From an uncultured Alphaproteobacteria bacterium (GTDB taxonomy: Bacteria; Pseudomonadota; Alphaproteobacteria; HIMB59): a DNA stretch of 64,000 nt. The position numbers and the translations under genes are program-made. Positions 9,137-18,319 of the stretch are shown piece by piece. The stretch is from assembly GCA_902619375.1 (NCBI GenBank), contig CACNEB010000001.1, positions 124,001 through 188,000 of the forward strand. Direction: 5' to 3'. The first letter of the stretch is position 1; each line of letters begins with the position of its first letter. The notes beneath the pieces were generated by a model. That model was not told the origin of the DNA. It made no database searches and worked only from the letters and a program-made list of their open reading frames with translations.

Positions 9137-9226
9137 GGAAGGATGGCTGAGCGGTTGAAAGCACCGGTCTTGAAAACCGGCAAAGGGGCAACTCTTTCCT
9201 GGGTTCGAATCCCAGTCCTTCCGCCA
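9137..9226 (+). tRNA. tRNA-Ser (anticodon UGA)
   Basis: 90 nt including an encoded CCA. The acceptor stem GGAAGGA pairs with TCCTTCC, with discriminator G9223. The anticodon arm CCGGTC-T-TGA-AA-ACCGG gives anticodon TGA. A long variable arm (class II) follows, then a GGTTCGAATCC T-loop. It reads UCA and other UCN serine codons. No overlapping gene. Confidence 0.98.
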
Positions 9227-9289
9227 TTTGATCTATTTACAATTTTCAAAATGTATAATTATTATTAATTTCATTTAAAAGGAGAAAAA

Positions 9290-9652
9290 ATGACTGATCG
9301 TGTATGTATAAATCTTTCCTATTCTGTACCAAATGATAAAGCTGCTGAAGTTGAAAATATTTTTAGCACCCATGGAAAATGGATGACTGAATTTTATTCT
9401 GATGGAACTGATCATTTATTAAATGCTTACTTTACTAAAGCACCAGAGTTTAAAGACCCTACCGATCCTAGTAAGGGCGAAACTGGAAACACATTATTTA
9501 CAATAAATGAACAATTTGCATCTATGGAGAGTGTTCAAAGACATGTCGAAAATGCCAGTAAAAATGATTATTTCCCAGATTTTGCAAAGTTATTAGAGGA
9601 CTACGGAAAAGTTTTAAGTATGGGTGGTAGTGTATATGTTTCTATAAGATAA
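9290..9652 (+). CDS. Conserved-looking cytoplasmic protein, dimeric alpha-beta barrel-like
   Basis: 120 residues without signal or membrane segments, preceded by a good ribosome site (AAGGAG, 6 nt before ATG). The pattern (strand, long helix AAEVENIFSTHGKWMTEF, strand, extended loop, helix, strand GGSVYVSI) resembles small ferredoxin-like/ABM folds, but no catalytic residues stand out. An ABM-family gene lies 0.5 kb away (10182-10484), which may or may not be meaningful. I do not recognise the family. It begins 63 nt after tRNA-Ser, so co-transcription is possible. Confidence 0.65.
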   Translation: MTDRVCINLSYSVPNDKAAEVENIFSTHGKWMTEFYSDGTDHLLNAYFTKAPEFKDPTDPSKGETGNTLFTINEQFASMESVQRHVENASKNDYFPDFAKLLEDYGKVLSMGGSVYVSIR

Positions 9653-9716
9653 AAAGGGAAGAAATAAAAAAAAGACAGAAATCAAATAGTCGAACAGTTT
9701 GAATATTATTTATATG

Positions 9717-10157
9717 TTAAAATTTATCTTTTAAAGTTCTCATTATGTCTAAATGCTCAGTTAAAGCCTCAAAAGATACAGCTAGTTCATATACAAGAGT
9801 GACTAATGCCAATAATACTAAAATAAGATGAATACCAAAACTTATAGCAGAGATGAAACTGTAATTTAATAACAAAAATAATAAGCTTGTGCACAATGCT
9901 ATCCCTCCAAAAAGAGATAAGTAAAGTGTGTAACGTAATAATTTAAGTCTTTTTTCATAATGCAAGATATGAAAAGAATATTCACTTTGACTTTTAAATC
10001 TTAATTTATTTGTTTCAATATTAGATCGAGAGTCTCTAATTAATTTTGCAAGAGTTGCATACCTAGCTATAACCAATGTTATATAAATAGTGCAAGCAAA
10101 GAACATTGTCCCTAACATATTACTACTTAATAATATCTCGTGATTTACTATGTCCAT
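9717..10157 (-). CDS. DUF2721-type membrane protein
   Basis: 146 residues with hydrophobic segments at about 14-33, 77-97 and 100-125. The region after the first helix (ARYATLAKLIRDSR) and the paired later helices match the DUF2721 layout. Function is unknown for the family. It ends 64 nt from the convergent 120-residue gene and starts 24 nt after the ABM gene stop, so it may share that transcript. Confidence 0.6.
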   Translation of the reverse strand: MDIVNHEILLSSNMLGTMFFACTIYITLVIARYATLAKLIRDSRSNIETNKLRFKSQSEYSFHILHYEKRLKLLRYTLYLSLFGGIALCTSLLFLLLNYSFISAISFGIHLILVLLALVTLVYELAVSFEALTEHLDIMRTLKDKF

Positions 10158-10181
10158 TGATGAAAAATAGGTGATATTTAC

Positions 10182-10484
10182 TTAAATTACTACCTCAAAA
10201 CCTTCAAACTGTGGGTGATCCAAATATACTGTTTTATGTTCACCAGCATTTTTATGAGCCATCCTAAAAGCTTCTGATTTAGTCCAATTTATAAAATCTT
10301 GTTTTGACCCCCACTCACTATGCGATGCATACAGTGTATATTCTTCATTAGACTCACTTTTAATTAAATTAAATTTCTTAAAACCAGGGACTTGGTTTAA
10401 ATGAGTATCTCTATTCCTCCAAATATCTTCAAAATGTTTCTCTTCTCCTAATTTTACTTTGAATCTATTCATTGCAATAAACAT
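10182..10484 (-). CDS. Antibiotic biosynthesis monooxygenase (ABM)-fold protein, HmoA/IsdG-like
   Basis: 100 residues. The ABM hallmarks are visible: an N-terminal strand AMNRFKVK, a helix with FEDIWRNRDTHL, then VPGFKKFNLIKS, YTLYASHSEWGSKQDFINWTKSEAF and a C-terminal strand. IsdG/HmoA relatives degrade haem or act as small quinol oxygenases. The His/Trp pair near residues 75-85 fits, but haem activity is not proven. It lies 17 nt downstream of the glycine-zipper lipoprotein gene in the same direction. Confidence 0.8.
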   Translation of the reverse strand: MFIAMNRFKVKLGEEKHFEDIWRNRDTHLNQVPGFKKFNLIKSESNEEYTLYASHSEWGSKQDFINWTKSEAFRMAHKNAGEHKTVYLDHPQFEGFEVVI

Positions 10485-10501
10485 TTATTATCTCCTATGA
10501 G

Positions 10502-10960
10502 CTATTCTGAAATTATAATTCTTGTGTTGGTTCCTATTGCAATAGTAACTCTGGAACCAATGGGTATTTGTTCTGCACCTGATTGAACTATTGAAATATC
10601 ATCATCTGTGTCATCAACATCTACAACATATTGAAATCCAGTATGATCCCCTAATGACGAGCCAGCAACATAACCTACTATAGCACCACCTATAGTTCCC
10701 ACTACAGCTGCAGCATCTCTGCAGTCATCGTCAAAAATACCCTCTCCACATCCTACAACAAAACCTACTAAACCTCCTGTAAGAGCACCAATACCAGAGC
10801 TTTCACCAGTAATTTTGACTGGTTCAGCTGCAACGAGTGTTCCATATTTAACAGTGTTAACTTTTTGAGTATCTGATTTTTTTACCCCAGTATTAAAACC
10901 ACCACACGCTGTAATCAATGCGAATAATAATAAAAAAGGTAATTTAGGCAGGTCTGTCAT
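10502..10960 (-). CDS. Glycine-zipper outer-membrane-type lipoprotein (17 kDa antigen-like)
   Basis: About 152 residues if translation starts at the ATG at 10960; an in-frame start at 11002 would add 14 residues that do not fit a signal peptide. The lipobox ITAC precedes GGFNTG. The centre is Gly-rich (GALTGGLVGFVVG, then VVGTIGGAIVGYVAGSSLG), the paired GxxxG hairpin seen in Rickettsia-17kDa/SlyB-like proteins. A C-terminal beta domain follows. Such proteins sit in the outer membrane and influence envelope stability. It overlaps the oxygenase stop by 17 nt. Confidence 0.8.
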   Translation of the reverse strand: MTDLPKLPFLLLFALITACGGFNTGVKKSDTQKVNTVKYGTLVAAEPVKITGESSGIGALTGGLVGFVVGCGEGIFDDDCRDAAAVVGTIGGAIVGYVAGSSLGDHTGFQYVVDVDDTDDDISIVQSGAEQIPIGSRVTIAIGTNTRIIISE

Positions 10961-11927
10961 ATTCAACAAATTTTTTAAGTGAATTGGTGAGAAAATTTTC
11001 ATAATTATCTATATTATAATTGATATTTTCATTAATATCCAAATATTTTGGATCTAATATGAAATCAAATGATGGCTCAAAAAAGAAAGGTATTGATACT
11101 CGCTCCTCTTGATTAAATAATACTCTGTGATTAGTTGCTTTCATTTTACCATTTGTTAAACACTCTAAAGCTAGACCTGTATTAATAACGAAAGCATTTG
11201 GGTCATGAGGAACATCATACCACTCTAAAGAATGTCTATTTTGAACTTGTAAACCACCTTTTTTGTCCTGATACAAGATAGTCATTATCCCACTATCTAC
11301 ATGGGTTTCACAACCTAAAGCAACACCGTCTTGAGAAGAAACTTCAACAGGTTTATCTTGCTTTGGATAGTAATTAAATCTCAGAGTAGAGAGTGTTTTG
11401 GGTCTTTGAAAAGCCTTTTCAGCTAAAGATAAATCTGAGGAAAATGAAGATATGATAGATTTAAATATGGTTATTCCTAAGTTATGAAGATCATCAAAAT
11501 AATTATTTATCGTAATTTGCCACTCTGGATCTAAAAAAGACATATCGTGATTAACTTCAAATTTTTCCTTTTTTAACAAATCAACCATATTTTGCTTTAA
11601 AAGCGGATCTCCTATATCTAAACCCTCTTTACCATTTACAGAACTAGGAAAATAACCCCTATAAACAGTATTAGTATTGGGGTTCCATTTTTTAGGAGCT
11701 ATTTTTAGTTTCTCTTCGTCTTTTAAGTAAAAAAATTTTTTACAAGTTTTTAGAAGATTATTTATTTTTGAAATTGGAATACCGTGATTTGTAACTGTAA
11801 AAAAACCAATTTCTTCAGATGCTTTTTTTATATTCTTTGATACTTGTTTAGCAGCATCACTATTAAGATCTTTATCAATAATATTAGATAAATCTATATT
11901 TGGAATATAATTACTCTGCATCGCCAA
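10944..11927 (-). CDS. 2-oxoglutarate/Fe(II)-dependent oxygenase, isopenicillin-N-synthase-like
   Basis: 327 residues. An N-terminal DIOX_N region contains GFFTVTNHGI (41-50). The double-stranded beta-helix supplies the iron facial triad H209-x-D211 ... H267 and the 2OG-binding R276-V-S278. Bacterial members of this plant-like family hydroxylate or desaturate small molecules; the substrate here is unknown. It is preceded by a 64-codon gene (17-nt overlap) in the mfd transcription unit and followed by the lipoprotein. Confidence 0.9.
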   Translation of the reverse strand: MAMQSNYIPNIDLSNIIDKDLNSDAAKQVSKNIKKASEEIGFFTVTNHGIPISKINNLLKTCKKFFYLKDEEKLKIAPKKWNPNTNTVYRGYFPSSVNGKEGLDIGDPLLKQNMVDLLKKEKFEVNHDMSFLDPEWQITINNYFDDLHNLGITIFKSIISSFSSDLSLAEKAFQRPKTLSTLRFNYYPKQDKPVEVSSQDGVALGCETHVDSGIMTILYQDKKGGLQVQNRHSLEWYDVPHDPNAFVINTGLALECLTNGKMKATNHRVLFNQEERVSIPFFFEPSFDFILDPKYLDINENINYNIDNYENFLTNSLKKFVEYDRPA

Positions 11928-12105
11928 TTTTAAAATATAGTTTTTTGATATATTTCTGTTTCCTTTTTATAGGAAGTTCATAAAATTCATCTATTGAAAT
12001 TGGTTCACCTATTTTTTTTTGATTTTCAGTAAGTTCGGCTATTATAGATTCATAATAGTTTGCCCACTCTGCATTAGTTTTTGGGAGTTGTTGATCTTCC
12101 ATCAT
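11911..12105 (-). CDS. Small hypothetical protein between mfd and the 2OG oxygenase
   Basis: 64 residues, charged, no membrane segment. The ATG overlaps the mfd stop by 4 nt (ATGA) and its 3' end overlaps the oxygenase start by 17 nt, the coupling expected of a real cistron. The sequence begins with an acidic/polar stretch (LPKTNAEWANYYESIIAEL) and ends with a basic helix. I do not recognise it. Confidence 0.6.
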   Translation of the reverse strand: MMEDQQLPKTNAEWANYYESIIAELTENQKKIGEPISIDEFYELPIKRKQKYIKKLYFKIGDAE

Positions 12106-15100
12106 TTTAATCCTAACTTTTTATAGAAAAGATTTATAGTGTAAAATAAGTCCTTAGTGTCATTATTTTTGATCTGAATAGAACTAGAACTTTGCATTTT
12201 AATAATATTTTCTTGTGCCATTTGAATTAAATCATCTAATGTTTTTTGATTTGCTTTTTTAAAAGTAATATCAATAAAATTTCTTTTTATATTTATTTTT
12301 GAAATACCAAGGGTAAGAGATTTAATTTTAATAGTTAGTAAATTAAATAAATTAGTAACTTCAACTGGGTAATTACCATATCGATCATATATCTCATCTA
12401 AAACATTCTTGAGCTCTTGAATATTCTTTGAATTAGTAAATTTACGATAAATAATCAATCTGGATATATCATCAGATATGTAATTCTTTGGAATGTAATA
12501 CTCAAAAAATGCATCGAATTCAAATTCATCATAATCATCTTCAGTTTCTGCATTATTATTTTTTTGTCTTTCCACCTCTTCTTTTAACATACTTTGGTAT
12601 AGCTCTATTCCAATATCTTTCACATGACCACTTTGCTCATCACCAAGTAAATTACCTGCTCCTCTTATTTCTAAATCCTCATTAGCTAACTGAAAATTTG
12701 ACCCTAGATTTTCATAGTTAGCTAAAACTTGAAGTTTCTTTAGAGCTGTTTTATTGATTAATTTTTCACTGTCATGAAATAAATAGGCATATGCTCTTTT
12801 ATTTGAACGACCTACCCTACCTCGCAATTGATATAATTGAGATAAACCAAATAAATTAGAATTAAAAATTATTAGTGTGTTTGCATTTTTAATATCTATT
12901 CCAGACTCAATAATATTTGTAGAAATAAGGCACTGTATCTCACCTTTTGTAAAAGATATGAACACATCCTCAATATCTTTTTCTTTCATTTTACTGTGAC
13001 CTACTCCGTAAGAAAGATCTATATTTAATTTTTTAATTTCATTTTCGACAAAAGGAATATGGCTTATTCTTGGTACAACAATAAAAATTTGTCCGTTCCT
13101 TTCTAATTCATTCTTTATTGCTGAAATGAGAGCAACAGACTCATATTTTTGAACATAAGTTCTTATACTAATTCTATTTGATGGAGGTGTTCCAATAATA
13201 CTTAAATCTTTTAAGCCTAATAAAGACATCTGAAGTGTTCTAGGAATAGGTGTTGCAGACAATGAAAATAAATGAATAGTTGGGTATTTGTTGATCAAAT
13301 ATTCCTTTTGATCGACACCAAATTTTTGTTCTTCATCTATTACCAGTGTGCCTAAATTATTAAATTCTATGTCTTTTTTAAAAAGACTATGTGTTGCAAT
13401 AAGAATTTGAATATCGCCTGACTTTAATGAAACTAAAATTTCTTTTTTATCTTTTGACGAAGTAAATCTAGATAGACATGCAACCTTAATGTTAAAAACT
13501 GAAAACCTCTCGCTAAATGTATTAGTGTGTTGCATTGCTAGTAATGTGGTGGGAACAACTATTACAAATTGAAAACCTGATAAATATGTTGCACATGCAA
13601 TTCTTAAAGCCACTTCAGTTTTACCAAATCCTACATCGCCGCATATAAGGCGATTAGATGGTTTATCTTGTTTTAAATCATTTAAAGATTGTTCAATAGA
13701 GTTTAATTGGTCCTCAGTTTCAACAAATGGAAATTGTTGATTAAATTTCTCAAGATCAGAATTATTATATTGAAACTCTTTAATGTTTATAGTGGATCTC
13801 TTTGCTGCATTTTTTAAAAGTTTATTAGCTAGAAAACGAATTTTCTTCTTAACTGAAGATTTTCTTAAAATCCAATCATTCGTGCCTAATTTATCAAGAA
13901 GTAGATTATTATCATCAAACCCATATCTCGAAATATAGTTTAAATTTTCAATTGGTAGTAAAAGCTTGTCGTTACCGCGGTAAATTAATCTTATAAACTC
14001 CCTAATTCGATTATTAATTTCAATATTATCAATGGATATAAATCTACCAATACCATGCTTTTGATGAACAACTGCATCTCCTAATGAAAGATCATTAAAA
14101 TTGATTATAGTGTCTAAATTCGTCTTTTTTGTAGAATGAGTATTTTTATTGAGGTGTACTATTCCATCAAATAGATAGTCTTTTGAGATTACAGATTTAT
14201 AGAAATATAAATTATTACCATAATTTGGTTCAATATTCTTCTTTTGATGAAATTCATTTTCTATTGAGGAGGAATTTTTTCCACTATGAAAATATATTTT
14301 ATTACTCATTTTAGAAAATTCATCTAAAGAGGTATTTGATGTAATTTTTAATGATTTAGGAGAGCTAGATAATATATTTGTAAATTTAAAATTTTTAATT
14401 TTTTTATCTTCTAAATAATAATTTGAAAAAGGTATCTCAGGTTGGACTTGATCAAAAATTGATTTAAGAAAATTTAGCTTTTCTTTTAATATTATGTCAC
14501 TTCTATTAATTGTATAAATGGAATATCTCATAACGATATCCTCGAAATAACTATCTTTATTACTTGGCTCTAATAACTCAATATTAGGGTTAAATATATC
14601 AATCCTCTCTTTCTCATCTTTAAAAGTAAGTTGTGTTTGAGGATTGAATTCTTTTATTGTTTCAATCACATTATCAAAGAATGAAATTCTATAAGGATTA
14701 TTATTACTGTTATAAATATCTAAAATATCACCTCTTAGTGAAAATTCGAGTTTATTATAAGCATTTGCTTGGTTTGAATGATTAAATTCAACTAATTTTT
14801 CTAAAATTGTATTAGCTTCAATAGTTTGATTTTTAGTTAATGTTAAAAAATGATTAGCATCTTTATTTATTTGAAATTTTTTTAAAAGATTATTGCAAGT
14901 TATTATTATTATATCATTATGAGTTAATGTCTGTAATTTTTCTGACCTATCAAGTAAGATGTCAGATGATGAACTTTCAGAACTGAATGGTAAAGAGTCA
15001 TGTGCTGGAAAATAACATATTTTCTTATTGGGATAATGTATATTTAGAATATTTTCATAGTCTAGAGCTATCTTATCATCTTCACATAATAAAATTGATT

Positions 15101-15131
15101 TATTGCCAAATTTAGAAATAGGATTTTCCAA
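12102..15131 (-). CDS. mfd: Transcription-repair coupling factor
   Basis: 1009 residues, shorter than the usual ~1150. In order: a UvrB-homology N-terminal module, the RNA-polymerase-interacting domain marked by GDAVVHQKHGIGRF, a RecG-like superfamily 2 motor with P-loop GDVGFGKTE and DEEQ box, the helicase C motif QLRGRVGRS, and a C-terminal TRCF domain. It displaces RNA polymerase stalled at DNA lesions and recruits UvrA. It starts 2 nt after the sdhE stop. No frameshift is seen; the reduced length fits genome-wide shrinkage. Confidence 0.97.
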   Translation of the reverse strand: MENPISKFGNKSILLCEDDKIALDYENILNIHYPNKKICYFPAHDSLPFSSESSSSDILLDRSEKLQTLTHNDIIIITCNNLLKKFQINKDANHFLTLTKNQTIEANTILEKLVEFNHSNQANAYNKLEFSLRGDILDIYNSNNNPYRISFFDNVIETIKEFNPQTQLTFKDEKERIDIFNPNIELLEPSNKDSYFEDIVMRYSIYTINRSDIILKEKLNFLKSIFDQVQPEIPFSNYYLEDKKIKNFKFTNILSSSPKSLKITSNTSLDEFSKMSNKIYFHSGKNSSSIENEFHQKKNIEPNYGNNLYFYKSVISKDYLFDGIVHLNKNTHSTKKTNLDTIINFNDLSLGDAVVHQKHGIGRFISIDNIEINNRIREFIRLIYRGNDKLLLPIENLNYISRYGFDDNNLLLDKLGTNDWILRKSSVKKKIRFLANKLLKNAAKRSTINIKEFQYNNSDLEKFNQQFPFVETEDQLNSIEQSLNDLKQDKPSNRLICGDVGFGKTEVALRIACATYLSGFQFVIVVPTTLLAMQHTNTFSERFSVFNIKVACLSRFTSSKDKKEILVSLKSGDIQILIATHSLFKKDIEFNNLGTLVIDEEQKFGVDQKEYLINKYPTIHLFSLSATPIPRTLQMSLLGLKDLSIIGTPPSNRISIRTYVQKYESVALISAIKNELERNGQIFIVVPRISHIPFVENEIKKLNIDLSYGVGHSKMKEKDIEDVFISFTKGEIQCLISTNIIESGIDIKNANTLIIFNSNLFGLSQLYQLRGRVGRSNKRAYAYLFHDSEKLINKTALKKLQVLANYENLGSNFQLANEDLEIRGAGNLLGDEQSGHVKDIGIELYQSMLKEEVERQKNNNAETEDDYDEFEFDAFFEYYIPKNYISDDISRLIIYRKFTNSKNIQELKNVLDEIYDRYGNYPVEVTNLFNLLTIKIKSLTLGISKINIKRNFIDITFKKANQKTLDDLIQMAQENIIKMQSSSSIQIKNNDTKDLFYTINLFYKKLGLK

Positions 15132-15133
15132 TA

Positions 15134-15382
15134 TTATTTTGATAAATTTATAATTTTAAGGTACTTAATTCTATCTTCTTTGAAAGACTCATTAAAAAAT
15201 ACGTCAAATATGTATTGTGTTTCATTCTTTAATAAATCATCTAATTGATCAATTAGAGCCTCATCATTAGTGTTTACAAGTTTTGAATAAATTCTCTCAA
15301 AAATTACATCTAATTCTTTTATACCTAATGTTTGACATCGATATTTTATTTTTTTTAATTTATCTTTGTAGTTATTATTCAT
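15134..15382 (-). CDS. sdhE: Succinate dehydrogenase flavinylation factor SdhE-like
   Basis: About 82 residues from ATG 15382; a TTG nine bases upstream is the alternative. The conserved helical motif RCQTLGIKELDVIF corresponds to the RRGMKELD motif of SdhE/DUF339, with the Arg-Gly pair modified. SdhE promotes covalent attachment of FAD to SdhA. The sdhE-mfd pair divergent from recG is a known alphaproteobacterial arrangement. Its ATG and the recG ATG share two base pairs on opposite strands. Confidence 0.85.
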   Translation of the reverse strand: MNNNYKDKLKKIKYRCQTLGIKELDVIFERIYSKLVNTNDEALIDQLDDLLKNETQYIFDVFFNESFKEDRIKYLKIINLSK

Positions 15383-17450
15383 GAATGACAACAGTTTCGA
15401 TTTTTTATATCAGAATGTAGAAAAACTTAAAGGAATAGGTCCAAAGAAAGCGTCCTATTTTAAAAATCTAAATATAAACACAGTTATTGATATATTTTAT
15501 AATTTACCAACTAGATCAATAGATCGTACTCAGGATATTGACTTTAAAAATCTTGAAAAAGGACAAACTATCACCACTCTCGTTAAGGTAAAAAAACATC
15601 ATTTTCCTTTCAATCCTAAACTGCCCTACGTGATTGAATGTGAAAAAGGATCTTTAATCATAAACATAATTTATTTTTCAATAAGAGGGAATTTTCTTAG
15701 AAAAAAATATCCTGAAAACAAAGAATTAATTATTAGTGGAAAAGTATCATTTTATAAAAGCAACCTTAGTATAGCACACCCTGATTACATAGAAGAGATA
15801 GAAAATGAGGATAAGTTAAGAACTTTTGAAAATATTTATCCTTTAACAAGGGGTATCACATTAAAAGATATCAGAATAGTTTTAAATGACGCAAAAAAAC
15901 ATTTAAATAAATTTGATGAATGGTTGAACGAAAATATTATTAAAAAATATAATTTTTCAAGTTTCAATGAATCATTAATAAAAATGCATTTTCCCTCTGT
16001 GAAAGAAGATATTGAAAATAGAGAGAATTTTAGAAAAAGGTTGGCAGTTGATGAATTAGTATCAAATTATTTTGCTATTAGATACTTAAAAGAAAAAACA
16101 AAAAGAAAAAATGAAAGTTTAAATCTAAAATTTAGTTTACAAGAAAAATTGTTAAATGAGCTACCTTTTAAGTTGACAAAAAATCAATATAAAATCATGA
16201 ACGATATAAATAATTATAATAATACTCAATATCGAGAAACTGTACTATTACAAGGTGATGTAGGTTCAGGCAAAACTATTGTATCCTTATTAACAGCAAT
16301 CCCTTTTATTCAAAAACATAAACAAGTTGCGTATATGGCGCCTACAGAAATATTAGCTAATCAAATTTACATTAATGTATTAAATCACTTAGATAATGAA
16401 GAAGTTAAACCTATATTGCTCACTGGAAGTAGTAAAAATAAAAGTAAAATTTATGAAAAAATAGAAAAAGGTATTTTTAATTTTATTATTGGTACTCATG
16501 CAATTTTTCAAGAAAATTTAAATTTCTTATCATTGGCATATGTAATAATCGATGAACAACATCGATTTGGTGTTCAACAAAGACTGTATTTAGCTGAAAA
16601 AGGAATAAATACAAATATTCTATTAATGTCTGCCACACCTATTCCAAGAACACTTGCATTAGCTCAATATGGTGAAATAGAACAGGTAATCCTAAAAGAA
16701 AAGCCAGCTTTTCAAAAACCGATAATAACTAAAGTATCGAGCATTGACAAAATTAAAGATATAGAAATTTTGTTAAAGAAAAAAATTTCAAATGTATCTC
16801 AAGTTTACTGGATTTGTCCTTTAGTAGAAGCATCAGAGACTCAAAAGTACAAAGATGTAGAAACACGATTTAAGTCATTGAAAAATATATTTGGTTCAGA
16901 AGTTGAAATGTTACATGGTAAAATTAAAAGTGATCAAAAAGAGAGAATTATACAAAATTTTCAAAAAGGAAATATAAAAATATTAGTTGCTACTACTGTA
17001 GTAGAGGTAGGTATAGATAATAAAAATGCAGATTATATTGTAATTGAAAATGCAGAAAAATTTGGCTTATCTCAATTACATCAGTTAAGAGGAAGAGTAG
17101 GAAGAGGTAACAATCAAGGTTATTGTTTTGCTTTATATGGCAAGGATTTACCTGATAATACGATAAATCGACTAAAAATATTCAAAGAAAACTTAGATGG
17201 TTTTAAATTATCCGAAAAAGATCTCGAAATTAGAGGCACTGGTGACATATTAGGATATCGTCAAAGTGGTGACTCATTATTCAAGTTTGTAAATGTTTAT
17301 CGTGATCAAGAACTAATAATAGATGCACTTCAATATGTAAAAAAATTGATTGAAAAAAAAGAGTATGAAAATGAAAAATTTAAAAAAGATATATATAAGT
17401 TACTTATGTTTTTTAAGCAGCAAGAAGCAATAAAACTATTATTTAGTTAA
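15381..17450 (+). CDS. recG: ATP-dependent DNA helicase RecG
   Basis: 689 residues. An N-terminal wedge/OB region (KGIGPKKASYFKNL, with a helix-hairpin-helix look) is followed by the SF2 motor: P-loop LLQGDVGSGKT, DEQHRFG box, MSATPIPRT, and QLHQLRGRVGRG. It rescues stalled replication forks by branch migration. Its start codon overlaps that of sdhE on the other strand (CATG, 15380-15383), and its last 12 nt overlap the convergent DUF502 gene. Confidence 0.97.
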   Translation: MNDNSFDFLYQNVEKLKGIGPKKASYFKNLNINTVIDIFYNLPTRSIDRTQDIDFKNLEKGQTITTLVKVKKHHFPFNPKLPYVIECEKGSLIINIIYFSIRGNFLRKKYPENKELIISGKVSFYKSNLSIAHPDYIEEIENEDKLRTFENIYPLTRGITLKDIRIVLNDAKKHLNKFDEWLNENIIKKYNFSSFNESLIKMHFPSVKEDIENRENFRKRLAVDELVSNYFAIRYLKEKTKRKNESLNLKFSLQEKLLNELPFKLTKNQYKIMNDINNYNNTQYRETVLLQGDVGSGKTIVSLLTAIPFIQKHKQVAYMAPTEILANQIYINVLNHLDNEEVKPILLTGSSKNKSKIYEKIEKGIFNFIIGTHAIFQENLNFLSLAYVIIDEQHRFGVQQRLYLAEKGINTNILLMSATPIPRTLALAQYGEIEQVILKEKPAFQKPIITKVSSIDKIKDIEILLKKKISNVSQVYWICPLVEASETQKYKDVETRFKSLKNIFGSEVEMLHGKIKSDQKERIIQNFQKGNIKILVATTVVEVGIDNKNADYIVIENAEKFGLSQLHQLRGRVGRGNNQGYCFALYGKDLPDNTINRLKIFKENLDGFKLSEKDLEIRGTGDILGYRQSGDSLFKFVNVYRDQELIIDALQYVKKLIEKKEYENEKFKKDIYKLLMFFKQQEAIKLLFS

Positions 17451-18086
17451 CTTTTTAATTTTTTTCTTTTTAGGAAGAGCTTTTTTAATTTCCGGTGCTT
17501 TGGGTGTAACTAGTCCTGCAGAAATGATGTATTTGATTGCTTGATCGACAGACATATTAAGTTTGGTACATTTTGATAATGGAACAAACATCAAGAAACC
17601 TGTAGTTGGATTAGGTGTAGATGGCATGAAAACATTTATCATCTTTTGATTTTTTCTTTTTGCTATTTCCCCTTTTGTTTCACTTGTTAAAAATGCAAGA
17701 GCAAAAATATCTTTTTGAGGATATTCAATAAGAACAACCTCTTTAAAAGCATTAGACTGTGTCGTAGCAAATGTATCAATAATCTGTTTTACTGTATTAT
17801 AAATTGAGTTTAAGCCGGGTATTTTGGATAAAACAGCATCAACTACTCGATGATAAAGTTTTCCAAAAAAACTTCCAGCTATGGCTCCTAAAATTGTAAA
17901 AAATAAAAAAGCAACTATTAAACCAACACCAGGTATTTCAGATGGAATACCAAATTTATTTAGAGGTATGAAAGGTCTAAATATTTTATCTGCAATACCA
18001 ACTACTACCCATGCAACGTAAATAGATAAAGCTAATGGTGCAACAATTAATATGCCACTAATAAAATGATTTTGAATTTTTTTCAT
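17439..18086 (-). CDS. DUF502 membrane protein
   Basis: 215 residues. Two N-terminal membrane segments (about 9-31 and 53-75) carry the family motifs ISGILIVAPLALS and PGVGLIVAFLF; then SKIPGLNSIYNTVKQI, VVLIEYPQ and a conserved VFMPSTPNPTTGFLMFVP loop, all diagnostic of DUF502. The C-terminus is a Lys-rich tail. Function is not established. It starts 5 nt after the stop of the 59-residue gene and overlaps recG tail-to-tail by 12 nt. Confidence 0.9.
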   Translation of the reverse strand: MKKIQNHFISGILIVAPLALSIYVAWVVVGIADKIFRPFIPLNKFGIPSEIPGVGLIVAFLFFTILGAIAGSFFGKLYHRVVDAVLSKIPGLNSIYNTVKQIIDTFATTQSNAFKEVVLIEYPQKDIFALAFLTSETKGEIAKRKNQKMINVFMPSTPNPTTGFLMFVPLSKCTKLNMSVDQAIKYIISAGLVTPKAPEIKKALPKKKKIKKLTK

Positions 18087-18091
18087 TTATA

Positions 18092-18271
18092 TTAATTATT
18101 TATTTTATCTTCAAACTCAAAAACATTCTTATTATTAATTTCAAAAGATACTTTTATCGATAGATCCTTTACATCAGGGTTATTTTCAATGAATTGATTA
18201 AGTTCTTGTTGTGAGCTAATCCCTAACCTTTTGAGAAATTTTCTAACTTTTAATTGTGTTTCATCATCCAT
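18092..18271 (-). CDS. Small DUF6494-like protein upstream of the DUF502 gene
   Basis: Read directly from the minus strand: ATG at 18271, TAA at 18094-18092, 59 residues. The start MDDETQLKVRKFLKRLG, then SSQQELNQFIE and a C-terminal strand pair, resembles the small DUF6494 family of alphaproteobacteria (helical pair then VSFEI strand). Only 5 nt separate its stop from the DUF502 ATG, so the two should be co-translated. It explains what would otherwise be a 233-nt gap. The family label is from memory and less sure than the coding call. Confidence 0.75.
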   Translation of the reverse strand: MDDETQLKVRKFLKRLGISSQQELNQFIENNPDVKDLSIKVSFEINNKNVFEFEDKINN

Positions 18272-18319
18272 GAAATTGATAATATGGATTTTTTTTCATA
18301 TTTGAAGGCTTTTAAATAA

